Assembly: GCF_030503855.1 (NCBI RefSeq)
Contig: NZ_CP129971.1
Coordinates: 2,976,001-3,040,000 of the forward strand
From: Marivirga salinae
Lineage (GTDB): Bacteria > Bacteroidota > Bacteroidia > Cytophagales > Cyclobacteriaceae
DNA: 64,000 nucleotides
Direction of reading: 5' to 3'
In this document: positions 35,319-43,630 of the stretch, piece by piece
Position numbering within the stretch: position 1 is the first letter of the stretch
Layout of the letters: the number at the start of each line of letters is the position of its first letter
Translations under genes and position numbers: made by a program
The notes under the pieces: generated by a model
Told to the model about the DNA's origin: nothing
Databases searched by the model: none
What the model saw: only the letters and a program-made list of their open reading frames with translations

Positions 35319-35717
35319 AATTAGGTAGATATGAGGTGAAAACGATCTATTAAGACCTTTGCAAGATGAAAATATAGACCATTAGTACAAAGGCTATGTA
35401 ATATAAAACAGCATTTTAAGAGCTTGCTTATTTAAGTACTAGACTTAAAATTGCATGATTTTATCCTTAAGGACAAGTAGTAAAAGTCAGTGATTGACGG
35501 CTGGGCAATTTTTTTATTTATTGTGGATGTAATAAAACGGAAGCACTTTCATAAATCAATGAAGAGTTTAGTTGTTATCAAAATTAAGTACTAGTTGAGC
35601 TGACCAAAAGCAACATAGAGAGGAGTGCTCCTTAAAAAAATAGGGTATAGAAGCTGGATTTGTTGGAGCAAAGGATTTTCTCAAAACTGTTGAGGGAAAA
35701 GGGGTGTGATGCTTCGC
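35319..35717. other. Intergenic region upstream of the PKD lipoprotein
   Basis: This 399-base stretch is A+T-rich and has no credible coding frame, RNA gene or strong dyad. It should hold the promoter of the minus-strand lipoprotein gene close to 35319 and the 3' end of the small gene at 35718. Confidence 0.5.
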
Positions 35718-35936
35718 TTAATCCTCCCAACCACAAAGCGTCCTCTTAGATTCTTTAGCATCAGCTAAGGTAACTTTTACCACTTCTGCTTTACAAGCAT
35801 TTAAACCCCTGCAATCTTTTTTATAGTGGTACTTTTTGGCTGATTTGCTGTCACAAATGTAAACATGGTCAACTACCGTATTAAATGAAAATAGTAAGAT
35901 GGAAATAAATAGGAGAGAGCTTTTAAGGATTTTCAT
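35718..35936 (-). CDS. Small secreted Cys-containing protein
   Basis: This 72-residue protein has a signal peptide (MKILKSSLLFISILLFSFN) and a ~50-residue mature part with four cysteines in VYICDSKSAKKYHYKKDCRG, LNACKAEV and TLCGWED, compatible with two disulfides. I know of similar short proteins in Bacteroidota but not a function. A truncated paralogue lies at 27391-27460. It sits just before the CBASS operon on the opposite strand, so the two start regions diverge. Confidence 0.8.
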   Translation of the reverse strand: MKILKSSLLFISILLFSFNTVVDHVYICDSKSAKKYHYKKDCRGLNACKAEVVKVTLADAKESKRTLCGWED

Positions 35937-36045
35937 GGTTTGAGATTTAAGTGCTATTAAATATAGGTAACATAATTATATTAGGAATAAGTAAAATTTA
36001 GATTTGACATTCAATAAAATATCATAGTCAATAAAATCGTCACTT

Positions 36046-36075
36046 TTCGTCTAAGGATTTAGTTCGTTCGTCTAA
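36046..36075 (+). promoter_or_regulatory. Direct repeat upstream of the CBASS operon
   Basis: TTCGTCTAA occurs at 36046-36054 and again at 36067-36075, with starts 21 bases apart, about two helical turns. It lies 80-110 bases before the operon start, where an activator or repressor site would be expected. It could also be chance in A+T-rich DNA. Confidence 0.35.
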
Positions 36076-36155
36076 AGTTACTTTTTTATGTAAACTAAAA
36101 GTGAAAGATTACTTACATAAATTTTGTAGATTTTTTACATTCAACCAAATACAAA

Positions 36156-37112
36156 ATGAGTAAAGAAAAAATAGAACATCTAGAATGCGTTCTTTCATCC
36201 CATAAATTATCTAAAGAAGAGACACTTTTAGAAAAGCATAGGAACAAAAGACAAGAGGTAAGGGAATTTCTTCAATCTAATTACGGCAATAAAAGCTATA
36301 ACCCTTTTGATTCGGGATCATACGCGAAAAATACGGCAATAAATACAAAGTTTGATTTTGATTTAGTTTTACCCTTTAAGCGTGATTCTTTTAGTACTCT
36401 TAAAGAAATGTATCATGATACCTTGGAAGTTCTAACCGAAAAGTATAAAGGGACTGCTTATATAAAAGAACAAAAGGTTTCAATTGGTCTCGTATTTCAT
36501 GCCGATTCAGACGGACATGAAATTGATATTGATGTAGTTCCAGGAAGAGAATTAAATCAAGACCAATATAGTGATGATAAGAAACTTAATTTGTTTGTTA
36601 AAAAGAAGTACGGAATTCTTGAAGAAGGATCCGAGCAATTAAGAACTAATATCCATTCTCAGATTCAAAATATTAGAAATCAAGCAGATAATGCCACAGA
36701 TATTCGAAAAGTAATTCGATTACTGAAAGTTTGGAAAGTAAACAATAATGCTAAAATGAAATCATTTCTTATAGAATTGATAACTATTAAAGCATTTCAA
36801 GATGGAGAAATAACAGGGAATATATGGGATAAGCTCAAATCAGTTATTGAATATATAAAAGATAACATTGAAACGGTCAATTTAATCGATCCAGGAAATG
36901 GTGGTAACAATGTTTCTGAAACCCTTACTGATTACGATAAACAGATGATTGGAGATAGTATGAATTTCATTTTACAAAGAATAGAAAATGATTCAAGCAA
37001 TCTGGAGTATTATTTTCCTGTAAACCCTAAGTTTCCATGTGAAAGTAGTAAAGGAAAATATGGTGTGAAAGAATCTGGTTTTAGTATTCCTCCAGCAACG
37101 AAGTTTGGGTGA
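36156..37112 (+). CDS. CBASS CD-NTase (cGAS/DncV-like nucleotidyltransferase)
   Basis: This 318-residue enzyme belongs to the CD-NTase family, which makes cyclic oligonucleotide second messengers on phage infection. The catalytic motifs are DSGSYAKNT (G54-S55), FDFDLVLPF (D67, D69) and EIDIDVVPG (third acid D126). The C-terminal half is helical. The product ends PPATKFG, with a terminal Gly, the kind of residue that Cap2 joins to targets in type II CBASS. The stop overlaps the next gene. Product nucleotide cannot be predicted by eye. Operon context with Cap2 and Cap3 makes the assignment strong. Confidence 0.9.
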   Translation: MSKEKIEHLECVLSSHKLSKEETLLEKHRNKRQEVREFLQSNYGNKSYNPFDSGSYAKNTAINTKFDFDLVLPFKRDSFSTLKEMYHDTLEVLTEKYKGTAYIKEQKVSIGLVFHADSDGHEIDIDVVPGRELNQDQYSDDKKLNLFVKKKYGILEEGSEQLRTNIHSQIQNIRNQADNATDIRKVIRLLKVWKVNNNAKMKSFLIELITIKAFQDGEITGNIWDKLKSVIEYIKDNIETVNLIDPGNGGNNVSETLTDYDKQMIGDSMNFILQRIENDSSNLEYYFPVNPKFPCESSKGKYGVKESGFSIPPATKFG

Positions 37113-38749
37113 TGAATCGAATTGAGGTTATTTCGGAAGTAATAGAAAGTATTGATAGTGTTTATCTTAAAAATGAACTCAAGGAAACAAAAGCAAAATC
37201 TATAGTTGGGGAAATTGATATTGAAATAAATGATGAGAAGTACTCATTTGAAATGGAAATTCAAAAACCATACCCATTTCAATTTCATAATCAAGAAACA
37301 ATTCAATTTGTTAATAAGCAATTTCTAAAATATAATCATGTAAATGCAGATGGCTCAATTTGTCTTCACACAAATAGTCACCCTGGAAATTTTAGGGAAA
37401 AACTTATTCTAGATCTGAATGGATTAAAATCTTGGGTACAGAATTATTTAATAGAGGAAAAACAAGATCACCATTATGAGCATATAATAGTACCTTATAA
37501 TAGTCACGATGATATCATTAGACAATTTTTATTTACAGACATAAACATAGAATTTGAGGAAGATCAGTTTGGCCTGTGTGGTTTTAGCTTATTAGCAAAT
37601 ACAGTATTAGGGGGAAATAAAGGAGAGACTTACATTGTCAAAGAATTTGGGGAACCCTTAGAAGCAAAATGTAATTGGTCAATGTTCTATTCCAATACAA
37701 AAAATGACTTCGGTTTTTACATCCTCACCGACCCACCTGTCACAAAAGACAATCATAGAATTGCAGCCACTAGATGGGATGAATTAACCTATTTGATACA
37801 TCCTGAATTCCTTGAACTAGTTTCAAATGCTATAAGAAATAATAGATATTTTAGAGACAGCAAGTTTATTACTGTTTTTTTCGGATATAAAATTCCTGGT
37901 AATAAGGTCCATTGGCAAGTAGCAACATTCCCAAAGAATAATCCTCCAATTTATTCAGTTAAGACCAAAGATCGAAATTGGACTGGAAAACTAAATGATA
38001 GTAAAATTAATTGGACGGAGACTATTGATTGTTCTTATCATCTATTTTTTGGTAGAGGGAAACTAAGTGAACATATTGTGACAAAGAAGATATTACTGAT
38101 TGGCTGTGGTGCAACTGGTAGTATCCTTGCAGAAAACCTTGTCAGGGGAGGAGCAAAAACTTTAGCTCTAGTAGACTATGACACCAAAGAGCCGGGCAAT
38201 ATTAGTAGATCAAATTACAGATTTGCAACTGGAGTAACAGATAAGACAGACGAACTAGGTCTAAATTTGATGTCAATTTCCCCATTTATAGAAATAATCT
38301 ATAGTAACATTCTTACTGATAAAATTAAGATACTTAAATATGACGATAATAGATCACGTGAAGAATTACAGGACCTATTAAATGAATATGGATATATTTT
38401 TGACTGTTCAACAGATAATGATCTATTATATATCCTAGATGATTTAAATTTAACATCAAAAGTTATCTCGATCGGAATAACAAACCATGCTAATGAAATG
38501 GTTGTAACAGCAGGAACGAATATTTATAAAAAAACCGCCCATATATTTAATCAATTAGACCAAGACATAAATGATTTATTTAATCCTACGGGATGCTGGT
38601 CACCAACATTTAAAGCTCGAAATACGGATATTTCAGTCCTTGTAAATACTGCTATTAATGAGATAGATAGACAGATTTCTTTAGGCTCAGACTTAAGAAA
38701 CTTTTATATATCAAGAGAAGAAAACAACATTAAAATATGTCATTATTAG
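37112..38749 (+). CDS. cap2: CBASS Cap2-like E2-E1 fusion
   Basis: Cap2 activates the C-terminus of the CD-NTase and conjugates it to a target, priming signalling. The N-terminal ~150 residues are an E2-like domain with the candidate catalytic Cys84 in DGSICLHTNSHPGNF. After a linker domain comes a ThiF/E1 adenylation domain with IGCGATGSILAENLV (ATP loop), ALVDYDTKEPGNISRSNY, and an E1 Cys in PTGCWSPTFKARNTD near residue 490. The ATG at 37112 (545 residues, TGATG overlap) is preferred over the GTG at 37109. Length and domain order match known Cap2 proteins. Confidence 0.9.
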   Translation: MNRIEVISEVIESIDSVYLKNELKETKAKSIVGEIDIEINDEKYSFEMEIQKPYPFQFHNQETIQFVNKQFLKYNHVNADGSICLHTNSHPGNFREKLILDLNGLKSWVQNYLIEEKQDHHYEHIIVPYNSHDDIIRQFLFTDINIEFEEDQFGLCGFSLLANTVLGGNKGETYIVKEFGEPLEAKCNWSMFYSNTKNDFGFYILTDPPVTKDNHRIAATRWDELTYLIHPEFLELVSNAIRNNRYFRDSKFITVFFGYKIPGNKVHWQVATFPKNNPPIYSVKTKDRNWTGKLNDSKINWTETIDCSYHLFFGRGKLSEHIVTKKILLIGCGATGSILAENLVRGGAKTLALVDYDTKEPGNISRSNYRFATGVTDKTDELGLNLMSISPFIEIIYSNILTDKIKILKYDDNRSREELQDLLNEYGYIFDCSTDNDLLYILDDLNLTSKVISIGITNHANEMVVTAGTNIYKKTAHIFNQLDQDINDLFNPTGCWSPTFKARNTDISVLVNTAINEIDRQISLGSDLRNFYISREENNIKICHY

Positions 38750-39210
38750 AATACTATTGCAATGATTTAGGTGTGAAATTGGAAATAGATGATTCTATTA
38801 TTTTTAGGATGGTATCTGAATCAAAAAAACATTATCCAAAAGAGTTTGGAGGGATATTATTAGGAAGATATACTGAGGACTTTAATAAGGCAATAATTAC
38901 TGACATTATTATTCCTACTGAATTTGAAAATTCTAAAACACAATTTAAAAGAGGAAATAAAGGAATAGAAAAAAGATTGAGAAAGGAGTATAACAAAAAA
39001 CCAAGTATCATCTATTTAGGAGAATGGCATACTCACCCTGAATCATTACCCGAACCAAGCAATACAGATATTAGTACTTTTACTCAATTATCAGAGATTA
39101 GTTCAGTATTAATACGAAACCCAATAATGCTTATTATAGGCTTGTCGAAAGACGGTCATGAACATAAATTTTATGTTATCAATAATAAATCCTTATATAG
39201 ATATGAATAG
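38737..39210 (+). CDS. cap3: CBASS Cap3-like JAMM isopeptidase
   Basis: Cap3 is the JAB/MPN peptidase that removes CD-NTase from conjugates. The 157-residue protein carries the complete zinc motif: Glu36 (KEFGGILLG), then H98-x-H100, S108 and D111 in GEWHTHPESLPEPSNTD. It overlaps cap2 by 13 bases and the next gene by 8, so it is translationally coupled. No N-terminal extension is present. Confidence 0.9.
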   Translation: MSLLEYYCNDLGVKLEIDDSIIFRMVSESKKHYPKEFGGILLGRYTEDFNKAIITDIIIPTEFENSKTQFKRGNKGIEKRLRKEYNKKPSIIYLGEWHTHPESLPEPSNTDISTFTQLSEISSVLIRNPIMLIIGLSKDGHEHKFYVINNKSLYRYE

Positions 39211-40012
39211 AATAATCACAATAGTACTTGTTCAATTTCTCTTTAATATTGAATGTATTGCACAGGAGAATTCCAATAACAATAAGGAAAATCAGGTTTC
39301 AGAAACAAGTCAAATGCAATATGCAATTGATAAGCAACAATATAATCTCTTTAAAAAAGAGATGGAATTAAAGTTACTAGAATCGAATAAAGAAAAGAGC
39401 CTTTATAAAAAGGAAATTGAGTTGTTATTGAAGGAATATAAGCAAGAGAAAACTTTTCTTGACTGGATAGCAATTGCAGTCGGTGGAATAACAGTCCTTT
39501 CATTATTTGGTTTCTGGCAAAGAGTCAAGTCCATGGCTCAAAAGAAAATTGAAGAGCAGTTTGAGGTCATTCTTGATGAGAAAAAGGGACAATTAATTAA
39601 GATAATTGATAGCCATGATGATGAGGAAAAACTTAAAAGGAAGAAAAAAATTAGGGTAATTACTGCACACGACTCAGATGTTTCTTTTTTAAATAGTTTT
39701 TTCAAGAAATTTGATTTCAAACACATTGAAGTTATTGAGATGGAGGAAGGTGATAATGTAGATCTTAAGGATTATAATTTTGATTTATTATTTCTAAATA
39801 GAGAAGAAGGTAACAAACCATTAAGCGATGAAATGTCACAGAAATTGATTACTGATTTACCTCAGGACTCCATTGTCTTTTCATTCGGGAAGTTTATAAA
39901 TAACTATGATGAAAATGCTAAGAAAAGGTTTGCAGCAGCCACAAATTGGAGTCAACTATATGGCAATCTTATCAGTGCTCTAAAATATCAAGAACTAATT
40001 GATATAAAATGA
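39203..40012 (+). CDS. Candidate CBASS membrane effector with unrecognised cytosolic alpha/beta domain
   Basis: This 269-residue protein starts at the ATG at 39203, overlapping cap3 by eight bases; an earlier in-frame start at 39158 would place non-hydrophobic residues ahead of the signal. Predicted layout: signal peptide or TM (4-20), extracytoplasmic coiled coil (about 35-83), TM helix FLDWIAIAVGGITVLSLFGF (85-104), cytosolic charged coiled coil (107-148), and an alpha/beta domain (149-269) beginning IRVITAHDSDVSFLNSFF, with FDLLFLNREEG and SIVFSFGKFINNY. The last domain looks Rossmann or receiver-like and may sense a nucleotide signal, after which the TM region would act on the membrane. 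I cannot place it in a known Cap family. The operon position fits an effector. Confidence 0.75.
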   Translation: MNRIITIVLVQFLFNIECIAQENSNNNKENQVSETSQMQYAIDKQQYNLFKKEMELKLLESNKEKSLYKKEIELLLKEYKQEKTFLDWIAIAVGGITVLSLFGFWQRVKSMAQKKIEEQFEVILDEKKGQLIKIIDSHDDEEKLKRKKKIRVITAHDSDVSFLNSFFKKFDFKHIEVIEMEEGDNVDLKDYNFDLLFLNREEGNKPLSDEMSQKLITDLPQDSIVFSFGKFINNYDENAKKRFAAATNWSQLYGNLISALKYQELIDIK

Positions 40013-41070
40013 AAAAATCCAATAAATACGCTAAAAATGGAGCTCTAATATTTGGGTTAGGAAATTCATTTATTGAGTTAATAGATCAACTTAAGGATTT
40101 GAATAAGGATCCTAATATTAAGTTTAATTGGAATAAACTTCTAACAGCAGCCATAAAAGGAGCAACAGTAGGAACAGTTGTAGGCTTTGGAATTGGGTCT
40201 GTCAGAGATTATCATAACTCACAAGAAAAACTGATTAACTTAAACAAACATTTGAGAGATCTTGCAGATTCGCTTGCGCTTGATAAGTCTAGTGCCGAGT
40301 TTATTAATTTGAATAATTCAGTCAATAAAATTATTAAAGAATTTAAAAATCACTTTCATAAAAAAATAAAGGGTGAATTAATTCCTCATGGATCAACTGA
40401 AAAAGGAACTGCCCTCAATGATTCATACGATATTGATATCGCAATTCCATTTCAATCAAAAAGTTTTCCGAATAACTATAAAATGTATAATGAAGTATAT
40501 AAGTATTTTGATAATAGAATTAACACTTTAAATATAGTAGACATTAGGAAACAGAAAAGATCAGTAGGGGTATGTGTAGAAATTAAAAATAAGGAATACT
40601 GGATTGACTTTGCTCCCTACAAACTATCTAAGAATAAAAGCTCAGGTTACTTATTTGTGAATAAAAGTGGCATCTTATTCAATAATTCTACCATACAAAA
40701 AACTGATTTATCAATTCTAAAGAAAACAAAATTCACCAAAGTTCAGAAACATTTAATAGTTCTATTAAAGAATTGGAAAGAAAACGAGGGTTTAAATCTT
40801 CCATCTCATTTTTTAGAACATTTGGTAAAGGACGCATACAGAATTAATAAGGGAAATATCCCTAAATCAATAGACAAAAAGATGATCATGATTCTTGAAC
40901 ACATGGCCAATAGATTACATATAGTTAGAATTAACGGTTTAGAAAATACCAATAATAAGATTTCAGAAAGTATAGATGAATCTGATAAACAAAATGTAGT
41001 TGATGCTTGTAAAAAGATAATTAGAGATTATGAATATCAACCAAATTCGTTAATTGCAAACTTTAGGTAA
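40009..41070 (+). CDS. Second nucleotidyltransferase of the CBASS operon, with hydrophobic N-terminal segment
   Basis: This 353-residue protein has an N-terminal region with a Gly-rich hydrophobic stretch (LLTAAIKGATVGTVVGFGIG, residues 44-63) and a second weak one (GALIFGLGNSF, 11-21). A nucleotidyltransferase core follows: IPHGSTEKGT (G128-S129), SYDIDIAIPF (D141, D143), and YWIDFAPYKL (third acid D200). All three acidic positions and the GS motif are kept, so it should be catalytically competent. It ends SLIANFR, lacking a C-terminal Gly or Ala, so it is less likely to be a Cap2 substrate. It overlaps the effector gene by four bases. It may make or tune the effector's ligand at the membrane. 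Confidence 0.78.
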   Translation: MKKSNKYAKNGALIFGLGNSFIELIDQLKDLNKDPNIKFNWNKLLTAAIKGATVGTVVGFGIGSVRDYHNSQEKLINLNKHLRDLADSLALDKSSAEFINLNNSVNKIIKEFKNHFHKKIKGELIPHGSTEKGTALNDSYDIDIAIPFQSKSFPNNYKMYNEVYKYFDNRINTLNIVDIRKQKRSVGVCVEIKNKEYWIDFAPYKLSKNKSSGYLFVNKSGILFNNSTIQKTDLSILKKTKFTKVQKHLIVLLKNWKENEGLNLPSHFLEHLVKDAYRINKGNIPKSIDKKMIMILEHMANRLHIVRINGLENTNNKISESIDESDKQNVVDACKKIIRDYEYQPNSLIANFR

Positions 41071-41243
41071 ATTGTATTAATAGAAAATAGGATCAATACT
41101 TAATAGCCCAGCAGCTTACCAAAAGATATTTTAATTTATATCATATCAACAGGTTTTGTAATTATTTATAGTACCCTCGTTACTGACATTCATGGTAAAC
41201 TAAAGGCAATGATTTTCGCCAAAATAATGGGAGAGAGGTGAGT

Positions 41244-41777
41244 TTAGAAATCAGATGCACCACCTTTTTCATATTCAATCCTATGAATTTTCCAGCGGAA
41301 CTCACCAGCAGGGGTTTTTACAATCGCTTCATCACCGGTTTTTTTGTTTAAAAGCGCTTTTGCCAGAGGGGAGTCCATCGAAATATAATCTTTATTACCA
41401 ATAAGCTCTTCATATCCCACAATGCGAAAACGTTTTTTAAGGCCTCTATCAATGTTCTCAACTTCCACCCAGGCGCCAAACATTACTTTGCCTTCCTGAT
41501 GAGGATGATAATGAATGACTTTAAAGTTATCTATGCATTTGCGTAGGTAACGAATGCGACTATCAATTTCACGTAAGCGTTTTTTATTGTAATGATAATC
41601 AGCATTTTCTGATCGGTCACCTAAACTGGCGGCCCATGAAACCTTGGCCGTAACATCTGGACGTACAACTTTCCACAAATGATCATGTTCTTCGCGCAAT
41701 TTTTGTAATCCATCAGCAGTAATCATTTGCGAACGGTTTAGTTTAGGTAGTGTTGATTCTGGAATTTTACGTCTCAT
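41244..41777 (-). CDS. greB: Transcription elongation factor GreB
   Basis: GreB rescues backtracked RNA polymerase by stimulating transcript cleavage. The N-terminal coiled coil has ITADGLQKLREEHDHLW and the acidic tip loop SLGDRSENADYHYNKKRLRE (the D..E.. residues that reach the active site). The C-terminal FKBP-like domain has GAWVEVENID, RIVGYEELIG, ISMDSPLAKALLNKKTGD and the final EYEKGG. The 177-residue length and the extended N-terminus (MRRKIPESTLPKLNRSQMIT) fit GreB over GreA. It ends just outside the CBASS operon in convergent orientation. Confidence 0.92.
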   Translation of the reverse strand: MRRKIPESTLPKLNRSQMITADGLQKLREEHDHLWKVVRPDVTAKVSWAASLGDRSENADYHYNKKRLREIDSRIRYLRKCIDNFKVIHYHPHQEGKVMFGAWVEVENIDRGLKKRFRIVGYEELIGNKDYISMDSPLAKALLNKKTGDEAIVKTPAGEFRWKIHRIEYEKGGASDF

Positions 41778-42527
41778 GTTTAGATGATCTTATTATAGTG
41801 CAGTCGAAAAATAATAGATTAAGGAATAATATCCTGAGCAATTCATGGATAAACAATTTTTACTGCACCAAATTGCCCGTTTACTATTATTTTTAATTTA
41901 CTGCTTCAGATAGCAGAAATAGTGAAATGACTTGTCTAGATTTAACTATGATTCAAAATTTATGTATTTGTGTTATATAATTTATATTATGTTAAGTTAC
42001 TATTTTTAACACCCACCTATTCTATAATATCATCTTGTGAAAAGTAAATACTCCAGGCAGCTCCTTACTCATTAGTATTTGTTCCATCCTATACTTCCTG
42101 CTTCTGCATTCAAAATGCTGATGTTCTATTTTCGATCTTATGTCCTATGGTAAAGAGCTCTTAATTATAAGCGCTGTATTTTGGCTTTAATTTTACTATC
42201 AGTATTCCCCATTAATTCTAATCGCTAAATTTTGGGTTAAACTTGGCCGATGCCCAGATTTATAATTCTATTAAAAAATAGAGCCTTATATAATTCAAGA
42301 TTTGCCATACTTCATATAAGCCTAAATAAGAAGCTGAATTGTGAGCTCATTTTTAAAACAATACTTCTAAGCCATTCTAAAGAGCCCTGGAAAAAACCTC
42401 AACTTAACATAATATATTTTGGAGGTCGGATTTTGGATATATGCCTTTATTTGTTCAAAATGTTGCTACAATCAAGTTATGAAATCCTTAGACTGTCTAT
42501 CTTTGTTGAGTATTAGAGATATCACCT
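41778..42527. other. A+T-rich intergenic region after GreB
   Basis: About 750 bases with no credible gene. An 88-codon frame at 42250-42516 has no recognisable motif and a composition like random A+T-rich DNA. The region should hold promoters for greB (minus strand, near 41790) and for the thioredoxin-like gene. No strong hairpin or repeat was seen. Confidence 0.5.
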
Positions 42528-42971
42528 ATGGAAACTGAAAACACCCCTATTCAATCAATCATAGTTCAAGATTTTGATTATAAGGACTTCAATTTGCTAG
42601 AAAAATATAGTGGAAAACCTTTATTGATCATTATTTATAATAATCAATGTTTGGGATGCACAGGTCGAGCCATTCCCTTAGCTTATAAATTTCAACAAGA
42701 ATATGCTCAACTGCAGGTAATTGGAATTCATTCTATTTTTAATAAACAGCCCGTCACAGAAGAAGATATTAAAAGCATTTTCACGAAAAATGAACTCCCC
42801 TTCCCTATTTATTTAGACCAAGAGCACAAAATATATGATCAGTTTCATGCAGAAGGAACTCCTCAATGGCTTTTGATTACGCGTGAAGGAAAATTATATC
42901 GATCGATCTTTGGATCTCAATTAGGTGCTCAAAATAGATTGATGTATGCATTGGATGCCCTTTGTTCTTGA
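42528..42971 (+). CDS. Thioredoxin-fold (TlpA/AhpC-like) protein with CxxC
   Basis: This 147-residue cytosolic thioredoxin-fold protein has the redox motif C41-LG-C44 in YNNQCLGCTGRAIP and the cis-Pro loop EGTPQWLLITREG. Strand-helix order (PLLIIIYNN, QLQVIGIHSIF, PFPIYLDQEHKIYDQF) fits the TlpA/redoxin branch with an inserted helix. It lacks a signal peptide or TM anchor, unlike classic TlpA, so it probably works in the cytosol as a thiol reductant or peroxidase-like enzyme. It is adjacent to, and convergent with, the acetyltransferase gene. Confidence 0.82.
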   Translation: METENTPIQSIIVQDFDYKDFNLLEKYSGKPLLIIIYNNQCLGCTGRAIPLAYKFQQEYAQLQVIGIHSIFNKQPVTEEDIKSIFTKNELPFPIYLDQEHKIYDQFHAEGTPQWLLITREGKLYRSIFGSQLGAQNRLMYALDALCS

Positions 42972-42984
42972 TAAAAAGCAGATC

Positions 42985-43605
42985 TTATAATAAGCTTTCA
43001 ATAGAATTCCCCGTAAGATGTTGTACATTTTTAGTGATCTTCTCTATGTCCCAGTTCCACCATTGTAATTTCAAGAGCTTTTCAATGGTCTCTTGAGGAA
43101 AACGTTTCTTAATCTCAGTTGCTGGATTACCACCCACAACGGTATAAGGTGCCACATCTTTCACTACCGTAGCATTTGTAGCAATGATGGCACCATCGCC
43201 TATGTTTACGCCAGCCATAATGGTGGCATTATGCCCAATCCAAACGTCATTTCCTATCACTAAATCACCTTTATGAGGATAAGTTTTGCCTTCCATGGCC
43301 TTTTCCCATCCGTTTCCAAAAATGGCGAAGGGAAATGTGGAGATGGAGTCGGTAAGATGGTTGGCTCCATTCATGATGAACTTAACGCCAGAAGCGATCA
43401 TACAGAATTTTCCGATGATCAGTTTATCACCGCTAAAGTCAAAATGATACTTTACATTTTTCTCAAAGTTCTCTACATTTTCGAAATCATCATAGTAAGT
43501 ATAATCACCCACTATTATGTTAGGGTTCTTAATGATGTTTTTAAGAAAACAGAGCTTGTCGTAATTTTCAAGTGGAAATTTGGAATGTTTATCTGGTCCT
43601 GTCAT
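42985..43605 (-). CDS. Vat/CatB-type xenobiotic acetyltransferase
   Basis: This 206-residue left-handed beta-helix enzyme belongs to the hexapeptide-repeat acyltransferases related to streptogramin (Vat) and CatB acetyltransferases. The repeats include LIIGKFCMIASGVKFIMNGA, DLVIGNDVWIGHNATIMAGV, NIGDGAIIATNATVVKDV and APYTVVGGNPATEI. The likely catalytic His is in MNGANHLTDS. Acetyl-CoA would be the donor. It could modify an antibiotic or another alcohol substrate; resistance cannot be claimed from sequence alone. It lies downstream of a serine hydrolase on the same strand. Confidence 0.88.
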   Translation of the reverse strand: MTGPDKHSKFPLENYDKLCFLKNIIKNPNIIVGDYTYYDDFENVENFEKNVKYHFDFSGDKLIIGKFCMIASGVKFIMNGANHLTDSISTFPFAIFGNGWEKAMEGKTYPHKGDLVIGNDVWIGHNATIMAGVNIGDGAIIATNATVVKDVAPYTVVGGNPATEIKKRFPQETIEKLLKLQWWNWDIEKITKNVQHLTGNSIESLL

Positions 43606-43630
43606 AGTTTAGCCAAAGGTTTTAAAAGAA

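Noticed and set aside
39158..39202. Longer N-terminus for the effector candidate
   Set aside because: It adds residues before a clear signal/TM segment; the ATG at 39203 gives a normal signal and a short overlap with cap3.
42250..42516. An 88-codon plus-strand frame between greB and the thioredoxin-like gene
   Set aside because: It has no motif, signal or operon context and its composition is like random A+T-rich translation.
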